Origin: Promethearchaeota archaeon
GTDB lineage: Archaea; Asgardarchaeota; Lokiarchaeia; Sigynarchaeales; SOKP01
NCBI GenBank assembly: GCA_019057775.1
Contig: JAHLWT010000229.1
Coordinates: 1 to 25,548, forward strand
Direction of reading: 5' to 3'
Length of the DNA: 25,548 nucleotides
Below are positions 6,935 to 14,479 of this stretch, piece after piece; the stretch's first letter is position 1; each line of letters starts with the position of its first letter. The notes under the pieces are model-generated. The model had not been told where the DNA came from and searched no databases. It worked only from the letters and a program-made list of their open reading frames with translations. Made by a program: the position numbers and the translations under genes.

Positions 6935-7183
6935 TAATAATCATCTCCTTCAAATATATTTAATTTTGCATATATTTTCATAATTCATCGAAATAATATG
7001 AGAACTATAGTAAAGGATATTAAATAAAATTTTTGATTTAATGCTGATTTTACACCAATAGTTTAAAAATTCAGAACCTATATCCCAAATTTTATATCTG
7101 GGAAATTTACTAAGCCAACCGCAGACATAATTTAAAATATTTTTATCTGTAATAATTATTTTCATTAAGGAGAAAACCTAAAA

Positions 7184-7194
7184 TTTTTTTAAAA
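7184..7194 (+). promoter_or_regulatory. TATA-like element of rpo10
   Basis: TTTTTTTAAAA lies 19-29 nt before the rpo10 ATG at 7213. There is no ribosome-binding site between them, consistent with a leaderless or nearly leaderless transcript. Confidence 0.4.
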
Positions 7195-7212
7195 TGCTTC
7201 ATTTCAAAAATT

Positions 7213-7413
7213 ATGATTATACCGATTCGCTGTTTTTCGTGTGGTCGCCTCATAGCTCATGTATATAAACCTTATCTTGAAATGCTAGAAAAAGGAGAAC
7301 CAGCAGAAGTGGCTTTTAAGGAGCTAGGAATTGAACGTTTCTGTTGTAAAAGAATGATAGTTTCACACGTTGACTTGATAGATGAGTTATTAAAGTTCCC
7401 GCGCTTACAGTAA
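7213..7413 (+). CDS. rpo10: DNA-directed RNA polymerase subunit Rpo10 (RpoN)
   Basis: This small zinc-bundle subunit of archaeal RNA polymerase is orthologous to Rpb10 and sits with Rpo3/Rpo11 in the assembly platform. At 66 aa it is full length. MIIPIRCFSCGRLIAHVY carries the CFSCG knuckle (Cys7, Cys10), and ERFCCKRMIVSHVDLID carries the paired CC (44-45) and RM motif; both are invariant in the family. It is transcribed opposite to the flanking ribosomal genes: rpl7ae lies behind it and rpl24e converges with it, stops 47 nt apart. It probably has its own promoter. Confidence 0.97.
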   Translation: MIIPIRCFSCGRLIAHVYKPYLEMLEKGEPAEVAFKELGIERFCCKRMIVSHVDLIDELLKFPRLQ

Positions 7414-7460
7414 TAAGTTATATTTTGTGAAAATTTTTATTTGGAAAATAAGAAAATTAA

Positions 7461-7643
7461 TTATTGCTTCCCGTAATAAGAAGTCCATCTTGTTTTTCTT
7501 GCTTTCTTTTTTTGAACCAACATAGCTTTTCTGCATTTTTTGGCACAAAAACTCAAAACGGTGCCATCTCTCCTTACAACCATTATACCCCTTCCAATAG
7601 GGATATCGTACCCGCAGAATGCACATTTCTTAACCTTGACCAT
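7461..7643 (-). CDS. rpl24e: 50S ribosomal protein L24e
   Basis: This large-subunit zinc protein has 60 aa. Four cysteines lie in the TRASH-like arrangement CAFCG (7, 10) and FCAKKC (33, 37), with GYDIPIGRGIMVVRRDGTV between them and the basic RKTRWTSYY ending typical of archaeal L24e. A GAGGG ribosome-binding site precedes ATG 7643. It lies downstream of rps6e on the same strand. In many archaea it directly follows rps28e, whereas here rpo10 and rpl7ae/rps28e lie beyond it. Confidence 0.95.
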   Translation of the reverse strand: MVKVKKCAFCGYDIPIGRGIMVVRRDGTVLSFCAKKCRKAMLVQKKKARKTRWTSYYGKQ

Positions 7644-7722
7644 CTTAATTCCCTCTCTTTATTTTATAAATAAATTAATTTAATTAATTAATTTTTATGT
7701 TTGATAATAATTTTTAAAGATC

Positions 7723-8121
7723 TTATTCTTTCTTAAAAAGTTCCGCTTCCCCATATTTTGCAATCTTTAGATTAATCAGTGTCATATCAGTGGTTACTTC
7801 ATTACCTCGAACAGTCCTTCTGCGTTTTTCTCCCTTCCTTCTGGGTTTATATCCCGTACCCCTTTTAGAAACGAGAATTCTCTTTTTCACAGGACCGTGT
7901 ACATCTTTTCTCATAGGGAAACCACTTGAATCGCTACCACCCATTATTTTGAATTCATAGTTGGGAAATCCTATAAGACCTCCTTTAATAATATCTCCGA
8001 TTTTCATCCCTTCGAAGCGAAATTTTTTCTCATCTATTTCAATTAGTTTAGATAAACCTTTACCGGGACCTTCACTCCCACCACTGATGTTTAATTTGTA
8101 CACGAATTTTTCTGAAGACAT
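7723..8121 (-). CDS. rps6e: 30S ribosomal protein S6e
   Basis: S6e is a small-subunit protein of archaea and eukaryotes; it lacks the C-terminal phosphorylated tail of eukaryotic S6, as expected. It has 132 aa. Diagnostic blocks are FEGMKIGDIIKGG, YEFKIMGGSDSSGFPMRKDV, then RRILVSKRGTGY-like (KRILVSKRGTGYKPRRKG), EKRRRTVRGNEV and the C-terminal INLKIAKYGEAEL. The start ATG 8121 faces the gelsolin-like gene at 8224 across a 102-nt divergent promoter region. Downstream is rpl24e, 79 nt away. Confidence 0.96.
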   Translation of the reverse strand: MSSEKFVYKLNISGGSEGPGKGLSKLIEIDEKKFRFEGMKIGDIIKGGLIGFPNYEFKIMGGSDSSGFPMRKDVHGPVKKRILVSKRGTGYKPRRKGEKRRRTVRGNEVTTDMTLINLKIAKYGEAELFKKE

Positions 8122-8223
8122 TATATATCAATACCAAACTTGAAAAACCAAGATTAACTTCAAGAATGTTTATTTTCATAAAAATTTTATTGTTTAGGAT
8201 TGTTTTCATAAAAAACATAGATA

Positions 8224-9090
8224 ATGAACTTTATTTTGAGGAATTACCTATTACTTAATATAAACAATAAATCGATTTTCCCCAATGCCTTGCAAATATT
8301 TGAAGTAATAGAACTCAAAGAATATCCTTATATGGAAACAAGGGAAGTACTCCAAGGGCAGGTAGTAAGTGATATCTTAAACGAAACAAGTGTAGAAAGG
8401 GTATTTCTTCTAGTTGATCATGACACAAAAAAGATTTGGATTTATAATGGACCTCACAGCCGTCTTAAAGTCCAAATTTATGGAAGTATCTTAGCAGGAA
8501 AGTTACGACAACAATTAAAATTGTTTTATAGGGTTTTTCCCCTAAATATGTACACTAATGAAGACCGTGAGTTCAAAGAGATTTTAGAAAAACCTATTGG
8601 TGCTGGGAGAGCTAAACCAATCGAGAAGAGTGCATTTTCAAAAGCTACACCCGATAAGTACATTATAAATGCTTCGATTTCAAACCCAAAAGCTAAGGAT
8701 GCAATTGAATATATTAATCAATTCCCTCATTCTGAAGAACTTATTCGTCGATTTATGATAATAGGAGGAACCATTTATACAGACGAAGAAATCACAGAAT
8801 CCTTTGTAAAAGAGGAAAAAACAATTATAAAACCATCCAAATTAGGGCAATTAAATAATGGATTTACTTTTTTTGAAGATCATTATTATTCAACTCGTTT
8901 AATTATAAAGGAACGTAAAATTCAAGGAATAGAATTATTTATTAATAAAGATGATAAATCTCCTCCCTTGGAGTTGGAAATACCTATTATTCATGAAGAT
9001 AAATTTAGTAAACCCGGTTCTATAGATACTCTTATAAACGCATTCCAAATACCAGAACAGGTATCTGAAAAGAAGGATAATAAAGAATAA
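8224..9090 (+). CDS. Second gelsolin-like protein with novel C-terminal domain
   Basis: This 288-aa protein has residues 22-125 that fit a gelsolin repeat. ALQIFEVIEL corresponds to the opening 'LyrV' strand, and REVLQGQVVSDILNE to the variable segment. VERVFLLVDHDTKKIWIYNG matches 'VFLLD...iwiw.G', and PHSRLKVQIYGSILAGKLRQ the central helix. LFYRVFPLN, then EFKEIL, match the closing strand and terminal helix. Residues 150-288 form a second, unrecognised domain including LNNGFTFFEDHYYSTRL and IQGIELFINK. A linker (KPIGAGRAKPIEK) separates the two. ATG 8224 is used; ATG 8332 would cut the first strand. A B12-type radical SAM gene follows after 1 nt, so the two are cotranscribed. Cytoskeletal function is inferred from the fold pattern only, and divergence is high. 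Confidence 0.5.
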   Translation: MNFILRNYLLLNINNKSIFPNALQIFEVIELKEYPYMETREVLQGQVVSDILNETSVERVFLLVDHDTKKIWIYNGPHSRLKVQIYGSILAGKLRQQLKLFYRVFPLNMYTNEDREFKEILEKPIGAGRAKPIEKSAFSKATPDKYIINASISNPKAKDAIEYINQFPHSEELIRRFMIIGGTIYTDEEITESFVKEEKTIIKPSKLGQLNNGFTFFEDHYYSTRLIIKERKIQGIELFINKDDKSPPLELEIPIIHEDKFSKPGSIDTLINAFQIPEQVSEKKDNKE

Positions 9091-9091
9091 G

Positions 9092-10429
9092 ATGATTCTA
9101 TTAATTAATCCTAAAACTTCTAAATCTTCTGAAGTAAGTTCTAAATTTTTTAGAGAACCAAATTCAGGTTTGTTATATTTAGCAGCAATTTTAGATTTAA
9201 ACGATATTTCTGTTGATATTTTAGATCTCGAACAATTTAGAGATCTGAATGAATTAGAGTTAACTGAAGTAATTAAAGAGAAGATAACGGGTTATAAAAT
9301 ATTCGGTATAACATCTCTTACAAATACATTCCACATTGCCCTCGAAATTGCTAGAATCATAAAAAATCAAGATAGAAACAATCTTGTAGTATTAGGAGGC
9401 CCTCATGTTACATTTTTGTACAATGAAATCTTAGAACATGATAAAATTACGGAAAATTTGATAGATTTTATATGTATCGGTGAAGCTGAGAATTCTTTTT
9501 TAGCTTTAGTTAAAATTCTAATTTCTTCAATTGTTCATAACAAAAATCTAAAATTTTTTGAAAACAAAATTGAGACTATTAATGGGCTGGCTTTTATTAA
9601 CTCTAAAGGAGATCTGAGTGTGAATTATTCACAAGGTGAAATAAATATAGATAAAATACCTCTCCCGGCTCGTTATAAGTTGCTGCAAGATAATTATTAT
9701 TACACTGTAGCGAATGTTATTGTTAACAGAGGGTGCCCTAATCAATGTTCTTTTTGTTCACGCCAAAAGATGTTTAAGAATACTAGAATTAGAGGTATTG
9801 AATCAATCTTAAGTGAAATCAGAGATATTCAGTCATTACAAACATATAATCATATTAATTTTTATGATAATATCAATATTAATAAGGAATTTTTCAGGAG
9901 CTTTTGTAAGATGTTTATAGCGAATGATATCAGAATTCCATGGGGTTGTGAAATAAGAGTAGATACAATAACTCCTGAAGAAGCTCAACTCCTAAAAAGA
10001 GCAGGGTGTAAATTAATTGCAACCGGTATTGAATCAGCTAATAAATTAGTTCTAAAACAAAACTTCAAGTATCAAGATCCAGAACGAGTCCTGACTGGGA
10101 TTACTAATCTTAAAAAGCATGATATACCTATTCAAGCCTACTTTGTGTTAGGGCTGCCAGGTGAATCTGAAAATAGTGTGATTGAAACAATTGAGTACAT
10201 TAAATCGCTACCATTAAATGAGGATGATGAAATTAACTATTTTGTAGCTACACCCTACCCAGGATCTAGGTTATGGGATGATAGAAAAAAATTTGGTATA
10301 AAAATAATAGAAAGGGATTTCAATAAATATGATTGTGAGCATATAATATTCGAGACAAAAGAATTAAATAAAGAGAAATTAATAGAATTACATTCTATTG
10401 CTAAAAAAGTTGAAAAAGAATTTAAATAA
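9092..10429 (+). CDS. B12-binding-domain radical SAM protein
   Basis: This is a 445-aa enzyme of the class with an N-terminal cobalamin-binding-like Rossmann domain followed by a radical SAM barrel. Residues 1-140 show MILLINPKTS, LLYLAAILDLNDISVDILDL, FGITSLTNTF and VVLGGPHVTF, as in B12-binding domains; the base-off DxHxxG ligand motif is not evident. Residues 205-390 form the radical SAM core with RGCPNQCSFC (Cys215, Cys219, Cys222 for the 4Fe-4S cluster). GIESA and YFVLGLPGESENSV follow, the latter typical of SAM-binding strands in this class. The reaction cannot be deduced; relatives include methyltransferases and cyclases. It starts 1 nt after the gelsolin-like gene and is probably translationally coupled to it. 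Confidence 0.88.
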   Translation: MILLINPKTSKSSEVSSKFFREPNSGLLYLAAILDLNDISVDILDLEQFRDLNELELTEVIKEKITGYKIFGITSLTNTFHIALEIARIIKNQDRNNLVVLGGPHVTFLYNEILEHDKITENLIDFICIGEAENSFLALVKILISSIVHNKNLKFFENKIETINGLAFINSKGDLSVNYSQGEINIDKIPLPARYKLLQDNYYYTVANVIVNRGCPNQCSFCSRQKMFKNTRIRGIESILSEIRDIQSLQTYNHINFYDNININKEFFRSFCKMFIANDIRIPWGCEIRVDTITPEEAQLLKRAGCKLIATGIESANKLVLKQNFKYQDPERVLTGITNLKKHDIPIQAYFVLGLPGESENSVIETIEYIKSLPLNEDDEINYFVATPYPGSRLWDDRKKFGIKIIERDFNKYDCEHIIFETKELNKEKLIELHSIAKKVEKEFK

Positions 10430-10470
10430 TATAACTTATCCAAGTTAAAATTTCGATTTGGTGATCAATA

Positions 10471-10800
10471 ATCCCAAGTGATTTTACTAATAAGGTTGTT
10501 CACATCATTAGGAGCATCCCAATAGGCAAGATTCTTACTTATGGGTTCATATCTAAATTAGCAGGAAATCCAAGGGCCGCAAGGCAAGTATCATGGTTAC
10601 TTCATTCATCAACAAAAAAGTATGACTTACCATGGCATCGTGTTATTAACTCAAGAGGGAAAATTGCATTGAAATCAGTTGAGGATAAGGAATATCAAAA
10701 AAATTTATTAGAACAAGAAGGAATAATGGTTTCTGACGGATATAAAATAAATCTAGAAGATTACCTCTGGAAAATTGATTCAATTGAAAATATTAAATAA
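10471..10800 (+). CDS. Alkyltransferase-like protein (ATL), no NTG start codon
   Basis: This frame encodes a clear member of the O6-alkylguanine-DNA alkyltransferase family: SIPIGKILTYGFISKLAG, NPRAARQVSWLLH, LPWHRVINSRGKIAL, LLEQEGIMV and LEDYLWKID. The acceptor motif PCHRV reads PWHRV (Trp55), so the protein cannot accept an alkyl group. This is the mark of ATL proteins, which bind O6-alkylguanine and hand it to excision repair. The arginine finger (RAARQV) and Tyr24 are present. The frame is open from a TGA at 10462-10464 but has no ATG, GTG or TTG before the conserved region; only ATA 10468 and ATC 10471 sit at a usable place. GGTGA at 10460-10464 is six bases before ATC 10471, giving 109 aa. 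A one-base C insertion in CCC (10473-10475) hiding GTG 10461 is an alternative. Confidence 0.88.
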   Translation: MPSDFTNKVVHIIRSIPIGKILTYGFISKLAGNPRAARQVSWLLHSSTKKYDLPWHRVINSRGKIALKSVEDKEYQKNLLEQEGIMVSDGYKINLEDYLWKIDSIENIK

Positions 10801-10891
10801 ATTCATAAAAATCCAGAAGAAATAAACTTATGTTAATATAAGTCATTTAAGAATCTTTGGCAGATATAGGTATTTTAAATTAAAAATTTGT

Positions 10892-11197
10892 CTATTTCTT
10901 ATCTCTCATTCTATGTGGTAAACACGTCGGAAAAGTCCTATAAAACAATGAGAAGGCTACATCCTCCCGCCCTTCTTTTAAAAATTTCTTCACAATTTCA
11001 AGATTATTCTTTAGTTCCTCCTGCAAAGCACTACTAATTTCTATTTTGTTATGATGTTGAAATCTTAACTCTAATAGATTATTGAATCTATTTTCATTAT
11101 CTTTTTTGAAATTTCTAAAATCTTTATAACAAGAATCCAATAAGCTTCCATATTTAGGCTTTTTAGGAAACTTACTTTCGGCAATCGTGTAAGCCAT
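10892..11197 (-). CDS. Hypothetical 101-aa protein
   Basis: The family is not recognised. The protein is hydrophilic and mostly helical, rich in Lys, Asn and Glu, with no signal peptide or membrane segment. The N-terminal MAYTIAESKFPKKP is followed by a predicted helical body (ALQEELKNNLEIVKKFLK) and an unusual ending, FYRTFPTCLPHRMRDKK, with one Cys and one His. A strong ribosome-binding site (GGGGTGA) seven bases before ATG 11197 supports it being a real gene. It lies alone: the ATL gene converges with it (ends 91 nt apart) and the fae-hps gene diverges. Confidence 0.6.
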   Translation of the reverse strand: MAYTIAESKFPKKPKYGSLLDSCYKDFRNFKKDNENRFNNLLELRFQHHNKIEISSALQEELKNNLEIVKKFLKEGREDVAFSLFYRTFPTCLPHRMRDKK

Positions 11198-11573
11198 TAA
11201 ATATTCACCCCATTTTTTGTAACATAAATTTTATTTCTTTGATATAAATGTCAATTTTGATATTTATAATTTGCTAAGTGAAAATGTTTTATTAGCATTT
11301 TTTAATAATAACAATTGTTACTATGAGACTTAAGCCCATTAAATCGTTTTTTTTAGTTCTTAAAGGTATACATAATAATTCAAATATTTATATTTAACTT
11401 CCTCACCGTTTTTCATCAATTTAGGTAAGGATAATTTTAATAATGGAGAATTAACTTTAATTTCATGTGGAAAAGATTTTTTTTTGTATATTATCCAAAA
11501 AATACATGAATATAAAAAACTTGAAGTAGAAGATAATAAAAAGAAAATTGTAAAAATAAAAAAGGAAATTCTT
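11198..11573. promoter_or_regulatory. Divergent promoter region of the 101-aa gene and fae-hps
   Basis: These 376 bases hold no supported gene; an in-frame extension of fae-hps back to ATG 11484 is Lys-rich and not family-like. A TATA-like ATTTATATTTAA lies at 11386-11397. An interrupted inverted repeat follows, TCCTCACC at 11400-11407 and GGTAAGGA at 11424-11431 (7 of 8 positions complementary). It is placed where a repressor or an RNA hairpin could act near the transcription start. AAGGAAA lies just before the ATG at 11574. Confidence 0.4.
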
Positions 11574-12869
11574 ATGGCAAAAATAGAGTATTTTATCGGA
11601 GAAGCCCTTTTAGGAGAAGCTCCTAATCTAGCTCATATAGATTTGATAATTGGTTCAAAAGATGGACCTGTTGGTATTTCATTTGCAAATGCGTTAAGCA
11701 ATCCCTCAAAAGGTCACGGTGGATTGCTAGCTGCTATCCGACCAAACCTTTTATCCAAACCCGTTGCTTTGATCATTCCAAAAGTAACTGTTTCTAAAAT
11801 GGAGGAAGCAAATAAGATATTTGGCCCCGCTCAAGCAGCAGTTGCGAAAGGTATTGCTGACGCTGTTGAGGAAGGGATTATACCTATGAATAAAATCGAT
11901 GAATGGTTAATCATAGCAAGCGTTTTTATACATCCTGAAGCAACAGATTACCGTAAAATTTATCAGTATAATTATGGGGCTATAAAGCTAGCGATTCAGA
12001 GAGCTCTAAAAGGATATCCTTCAATTGAAAAGATATTCTATGATAAAGATCGGGCAAGACATCCCGTTGCAGGAATTAGGGTACCAAGATTATGGAGACC
12101 TCCCTATATACAAGTAGCTTTAGATCATCCCGCTCTTGAAAAACAAATAAAGGTCGTTAAACAACTACCAAAGAGTGATAGAATTATTCTAGAAGTTGGT
12201 ACTCCATTTCTTAAGAAGTATGGTGTTGAATCAATCAAGAAAATTCGAGAAGTTGCAAAAGAAAAGTTTATTGTTGCGGACTTAAAAACTTTAGACGTCG
12301 GCAAATTGGAAGTTGATTTTGCGTTTGATGCGACTGCTGATGGTGTTGTTGCAAGTGGTTTAGCTGCTACAGCTTCCTTAGATAAATTTATTTTAGAAGC
12401 TCAACGCCTTGGTATTCATGCGTTCGTTGACACAATGGAAGTTCAAAATCCTATCGAGAAATTAAAAACTTTAAAACAAACACCTGACGTCGTTATAATT
12501 CATAGAGGAATTGATGTTGAGCAATCTTCAGCAGGAGATACTTCCCCAGATGCTAAACAGAAACAACGATGGGCATTAGTTCCTAAAATTAAAGAATTAT
12601 ATGCAGACAAGAAGAAAGCTTCAGGTAGGGATCGTGTATTAGTCGCTGTAGCTGGCGGAATTGAGCCATCTACTGCATCATATGCATTAACCCAAGGAGC
12701 AGACATTTTAATAGTAGGACGATTTATCGCTTCAGCTAAAGATGTGGAATTTGCAATGAGAAGGATACTTGGTGTTTTACCGGGCTATCAAGATATTGAT
12801 CTTAAAAGAATCCACACTGAAGATGATGACAACTCCGTTGAAAGAGGCGGAGGCCCTAAATGGGATTAA
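11574..12869 (+). CDS. fae-hps: Bifunctional formaldehyde-activating enzyme / 3-hexulose-6-phosphate synthase
   Basis: This is a fusion of Fae (residues 1-165) and Hps (about 176-395). Fae condenses formaldehyde with tetrahydromethanopterin. Hps couples formaldehyde with ribulose-5-phosphate or, in reverse, releases it from hexulose-6-phosphate for pentose synthesis. Fae signs are FIGEALLGEAPNLAHIDLII with the catalytic-type His21, GPVGISFANAL and VAKGIADAVEEGIIP. Hps signs are YIQVALDHPALEKQ, RIILEVGTPFLKKYG, VADLKTLDVG and VAVAGGIEPSTA in the phosphate-binding loop. The ATG at 11574 gives the family start (MAKIEYFIGEALLG) with AAGGAAA upstream; an ATG at 11484 adds a Lys-rich leader and is rejected. 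A 35-residue acidic/glycine tail (TEDDDNSVERGGGPKWD) extends beyond Hps. There is no phosphohexulose isomerase in the window. The stop overlaps the convergent U32 gene by 4 nt. Confidence 0.94.
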   Translation: MAKIEYFIGEALLGEAPNLAHIDLIIGSKDGPVGISFANALSNPSKGHGGLLAAIRPNLLSKPVALIIPKVTVSKMEEANKIFGPAQAAVAKGIADAVEEGIIPMNKIDEWLIIASVFIHPEATDYRKIYQYNYGAIKLAIQRALKGYPSIEKIFYDKDRARHPVAGIRVPRLWRPPYIQVALDHPALEKQIKVVKQLPKSDRIILEVGTPFLKKYGVESIKKIREVAKEKFIVADLKTLDVGKLEVDFAFDATADGVVASGLAATASLDKFILEAQRLGIHAFVDTMEVQNPIEKLKTLKQTPDVVIIHRGIDVEQSSAGDTSPDAKQKQRWALVPKIKELYADKKKASGRDRVLVAVAGGIEPSTASYALTQGADILIVGRFIASAKDVEFAMRRILGVLPGYQDIDLKRIHTEDDDNSVERGGGPKWD

Positions 12870-14113
12870 TTTTTTCTTCTTTCTAATTTGAAAATTTTAT
12901 CATTTTTTTTTACCGGAGTATCCACAATAATCCCAATAGCTATTCTCTCTTTTTTAGAGTTAACAAATGGTGTCTCTGTAAGATTCTTCTTTTGTTTGAT
13001 TTGAATAGATTTAACTTCTTGTCTTAGATAGGTGTCTGTATGAGTACCAATAATGAAAATCTCATCATTTAATTTTAAACTCCCTGAAGTTAAAAGAATT
13101 TTTGCTGCATTTTTTTCAGGGAAGTAATTTAGGACCTTGCCAATCTCAATTTTTCTATAATTTGATATGTTTCCATCAAATTCCCGTTGTATTTCTCTAC
13201 CTCTTGGTAATCCAAAATAAAATCCTGTGGAGAAACCTCGATTATAAACTTTATTTAAGCGTCTAAGCCAGCCATTTACTTTTTCGTTACTAAAACTATT
13301 CTCATAATAAGCATCAATAGCTTCTCGATAACAAGAAGTAGTTTCTTCAATGTAAATAGGATCTCTCATACGTCCTTCTATTTTAAAAGCATCTATATCC
13401 GCTTCTATTAAGATTGGAATGTACTCAATCATACATAGATCTTTTGAATTAATAAAGAAAACACCATCGTATAGCAATTCATTATTCTGATCATCATAAA
13501 CCCTCCATTTCCTACGACATGGCTGAATACATTTTCCTCTATTTGCTGAATATTCTTGAGATCCACATACTTCAGCAGAGAAGTAACATCGCCCTGAAAT
13601 CGAAGTACATTGTGCCCCATGGACGAACGTTTCAATTTCAACACTTTCAACTTTAGTTTTGATTTCTTTAATTTGTTCCAGTGATAATTCGCGAGCTAGA
13701 ATTAATCTTTGAGCCCCTATCGATTCATAAAACATGGCTGTTTGAGAATTAGAAATATTTGCTTGAGTTGAGATATGAAACTGAAGACCTTTTTCTTTTG
13801 CTAACTGAATAGCGCCAACATCATGAATTATCACAGCATCGATTTCAGCTTCGACAGCTTTATCTAATATTTGATCTAAAAGAGGGAATTCATTTTCATA
13901 AATGATTACATTTGTAGTTAAGTAAGCTTTAATGTTGTTATTATGGCAAGTTTGTACAATCTTATTTAACTCATCTAATTTAAAATTGTCGCTATACATT
14001 CTCATATTAAATGATTCGATACCAAAATAAACCGCCTCAGCTTTACCTAACACAGCAGTTAAAGATTTATAATTTTTTAAAGGAGCCATTAATTCGACTC
14101 TTTTTTTAGACAT
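12866..14113 (-). CDS. Peptidase U32 family protein (TrhP/YegQ-like)
   Basis: This 415-aa protein belongs to the U32 family. Although named as peptidases, characterised bacterial members (TrhP/YegQ, RlhA, UbiU/V) act in tRNA or rRNA hydroxylation or ubiquinone synthesis and carry a Cys-bound Fe-S cluster. Residues 1-250 form a TIM-barrel-like domain: VELMAPLKNYKSL, AEAVYFGIESFNMR, IHDVGAIQLAKEKG and FHISTQANI. ETFVHGAQCTSISGRCYFS is the U32 signature. Four clustered cysteines (CTSISGRC, CGSQ, GKCIQPC) are the likely cluster ligands. FKIEGRMRDP follows, then a C-terminal beta domain (330-410). The exact substrate in archaea is unknown. Its stop overlaps that of fae-hps tail to tail. Confidence 0.88.
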   Translation of the reverse strand: MSKKRVELMAPLKNYKSLTAVLGKAEAVYFGIESFNMRMYSDNFKLDELNKIVQTCHNNNIKAYLTTNVIIYENEFPLLDQILDKAVEAEIDAVIIHDVGAIQLAKEKGLQFHISTQANISNSQTAMFYESIGAQRLILARELSLEQIKEIKTKVESVEIETFVHGAQCTSISGRCYFSAEVCGSQEYSANRGKCIQPCRRKWRVYDDQNNELLYDGVFFINSKDLCMIEYIPILIEADIDAFKIEGRMRDPIYIEETTSCYREAIDAYYENSFSNEKVNGWLRRLNKVYNRGFSTGFYFGLPRGREIQREFDGNISNYRKIEIGKVLNYFPEKNAAKILLTSGSLKLNDEIFIIGTHTDTYLRQEVKSIQIKQKKNLTETPFVNSKKERIAIGIIVDTPVKKNDKIFKLERRKN

Positions 14114-14401
14114 TTAATTCTCTACAAGTTTTTCTTGTAAGTATTTAAATTGAGATATTTCTTAATAAAATTAGTTTATCATTGTCTAAATACTTAATAT
14201 TAATTCTTTATAAAATTGTAAGGTTCAATTGATGTATATTTATTTTACAGAGTCCACTGATTTAATCTATTTAAACCTGTTTTTCCTAATTATATTTAGA
14301 AAAAAACTAATAGAGTGGCTTAAACTATTAAAATCTTCATCAATTCCTAAACAGCTATTTATAATTTAACTTAATCCCATTCCTTCAATAGTAATTAAAA
14401 A

Positions 14402-14421
14402 GGTGTTTATAATGCAACACC
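14402..14421 (-). terminator. Hairpin with T-run (second terminator)
   Basis: A perfect 6-bp stem GGTGTT / AACACC encloses an 8-nt loop. Read on the minus strand it is followed directly by TTTTT. On the plus strand it is followed by CATTTTTATT, so it could stop transcription in both directions. Confidence 0.5.
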
Positions 14422-14479
14422 CATTTTTATTCAATACTAACCTATTATTAAAAATCTAATCTAAAATAAATAAAAATAG

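Noticed and set aside
7060..7125. tRNA-like or small-RNA-like segment on the minus strand (GGTTC, paired TCCCA/TGGGA)
   Set aside because: The TCCCA/TGGGA hairpin at 7083-7103 is real, but no T-arm, D-arm or acceptor stem can be paired, so it is not a tRNA.
6950..7165. 71-aa minus-strand open frame just upstream of rpl7ae
   Set aside because: It is dominated by Ile, Lys, Asn, Tyr and Phe from AT-rich sequence, has few G-initial codons, no ribosome-binding site and no recognisable motif. It looks like chance open frame in the rpl7ae/rpo10 spacer.
8173..8215. Direct repeat TTTTCATAAAA, two copies 30 nt apart, before the second gelsolin-like gene
   Set aside because: Short and A/T-only apart from one C; such repeats are expected by chance in this composition.
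11484..11573. N-terminal extension of fae-hps from ATG 11484
   Set aside because: Lys-rich low-complexity sequence with no family counterpart; ATG 11574 has AAGGAAA upstream and gives the standard Fae start.
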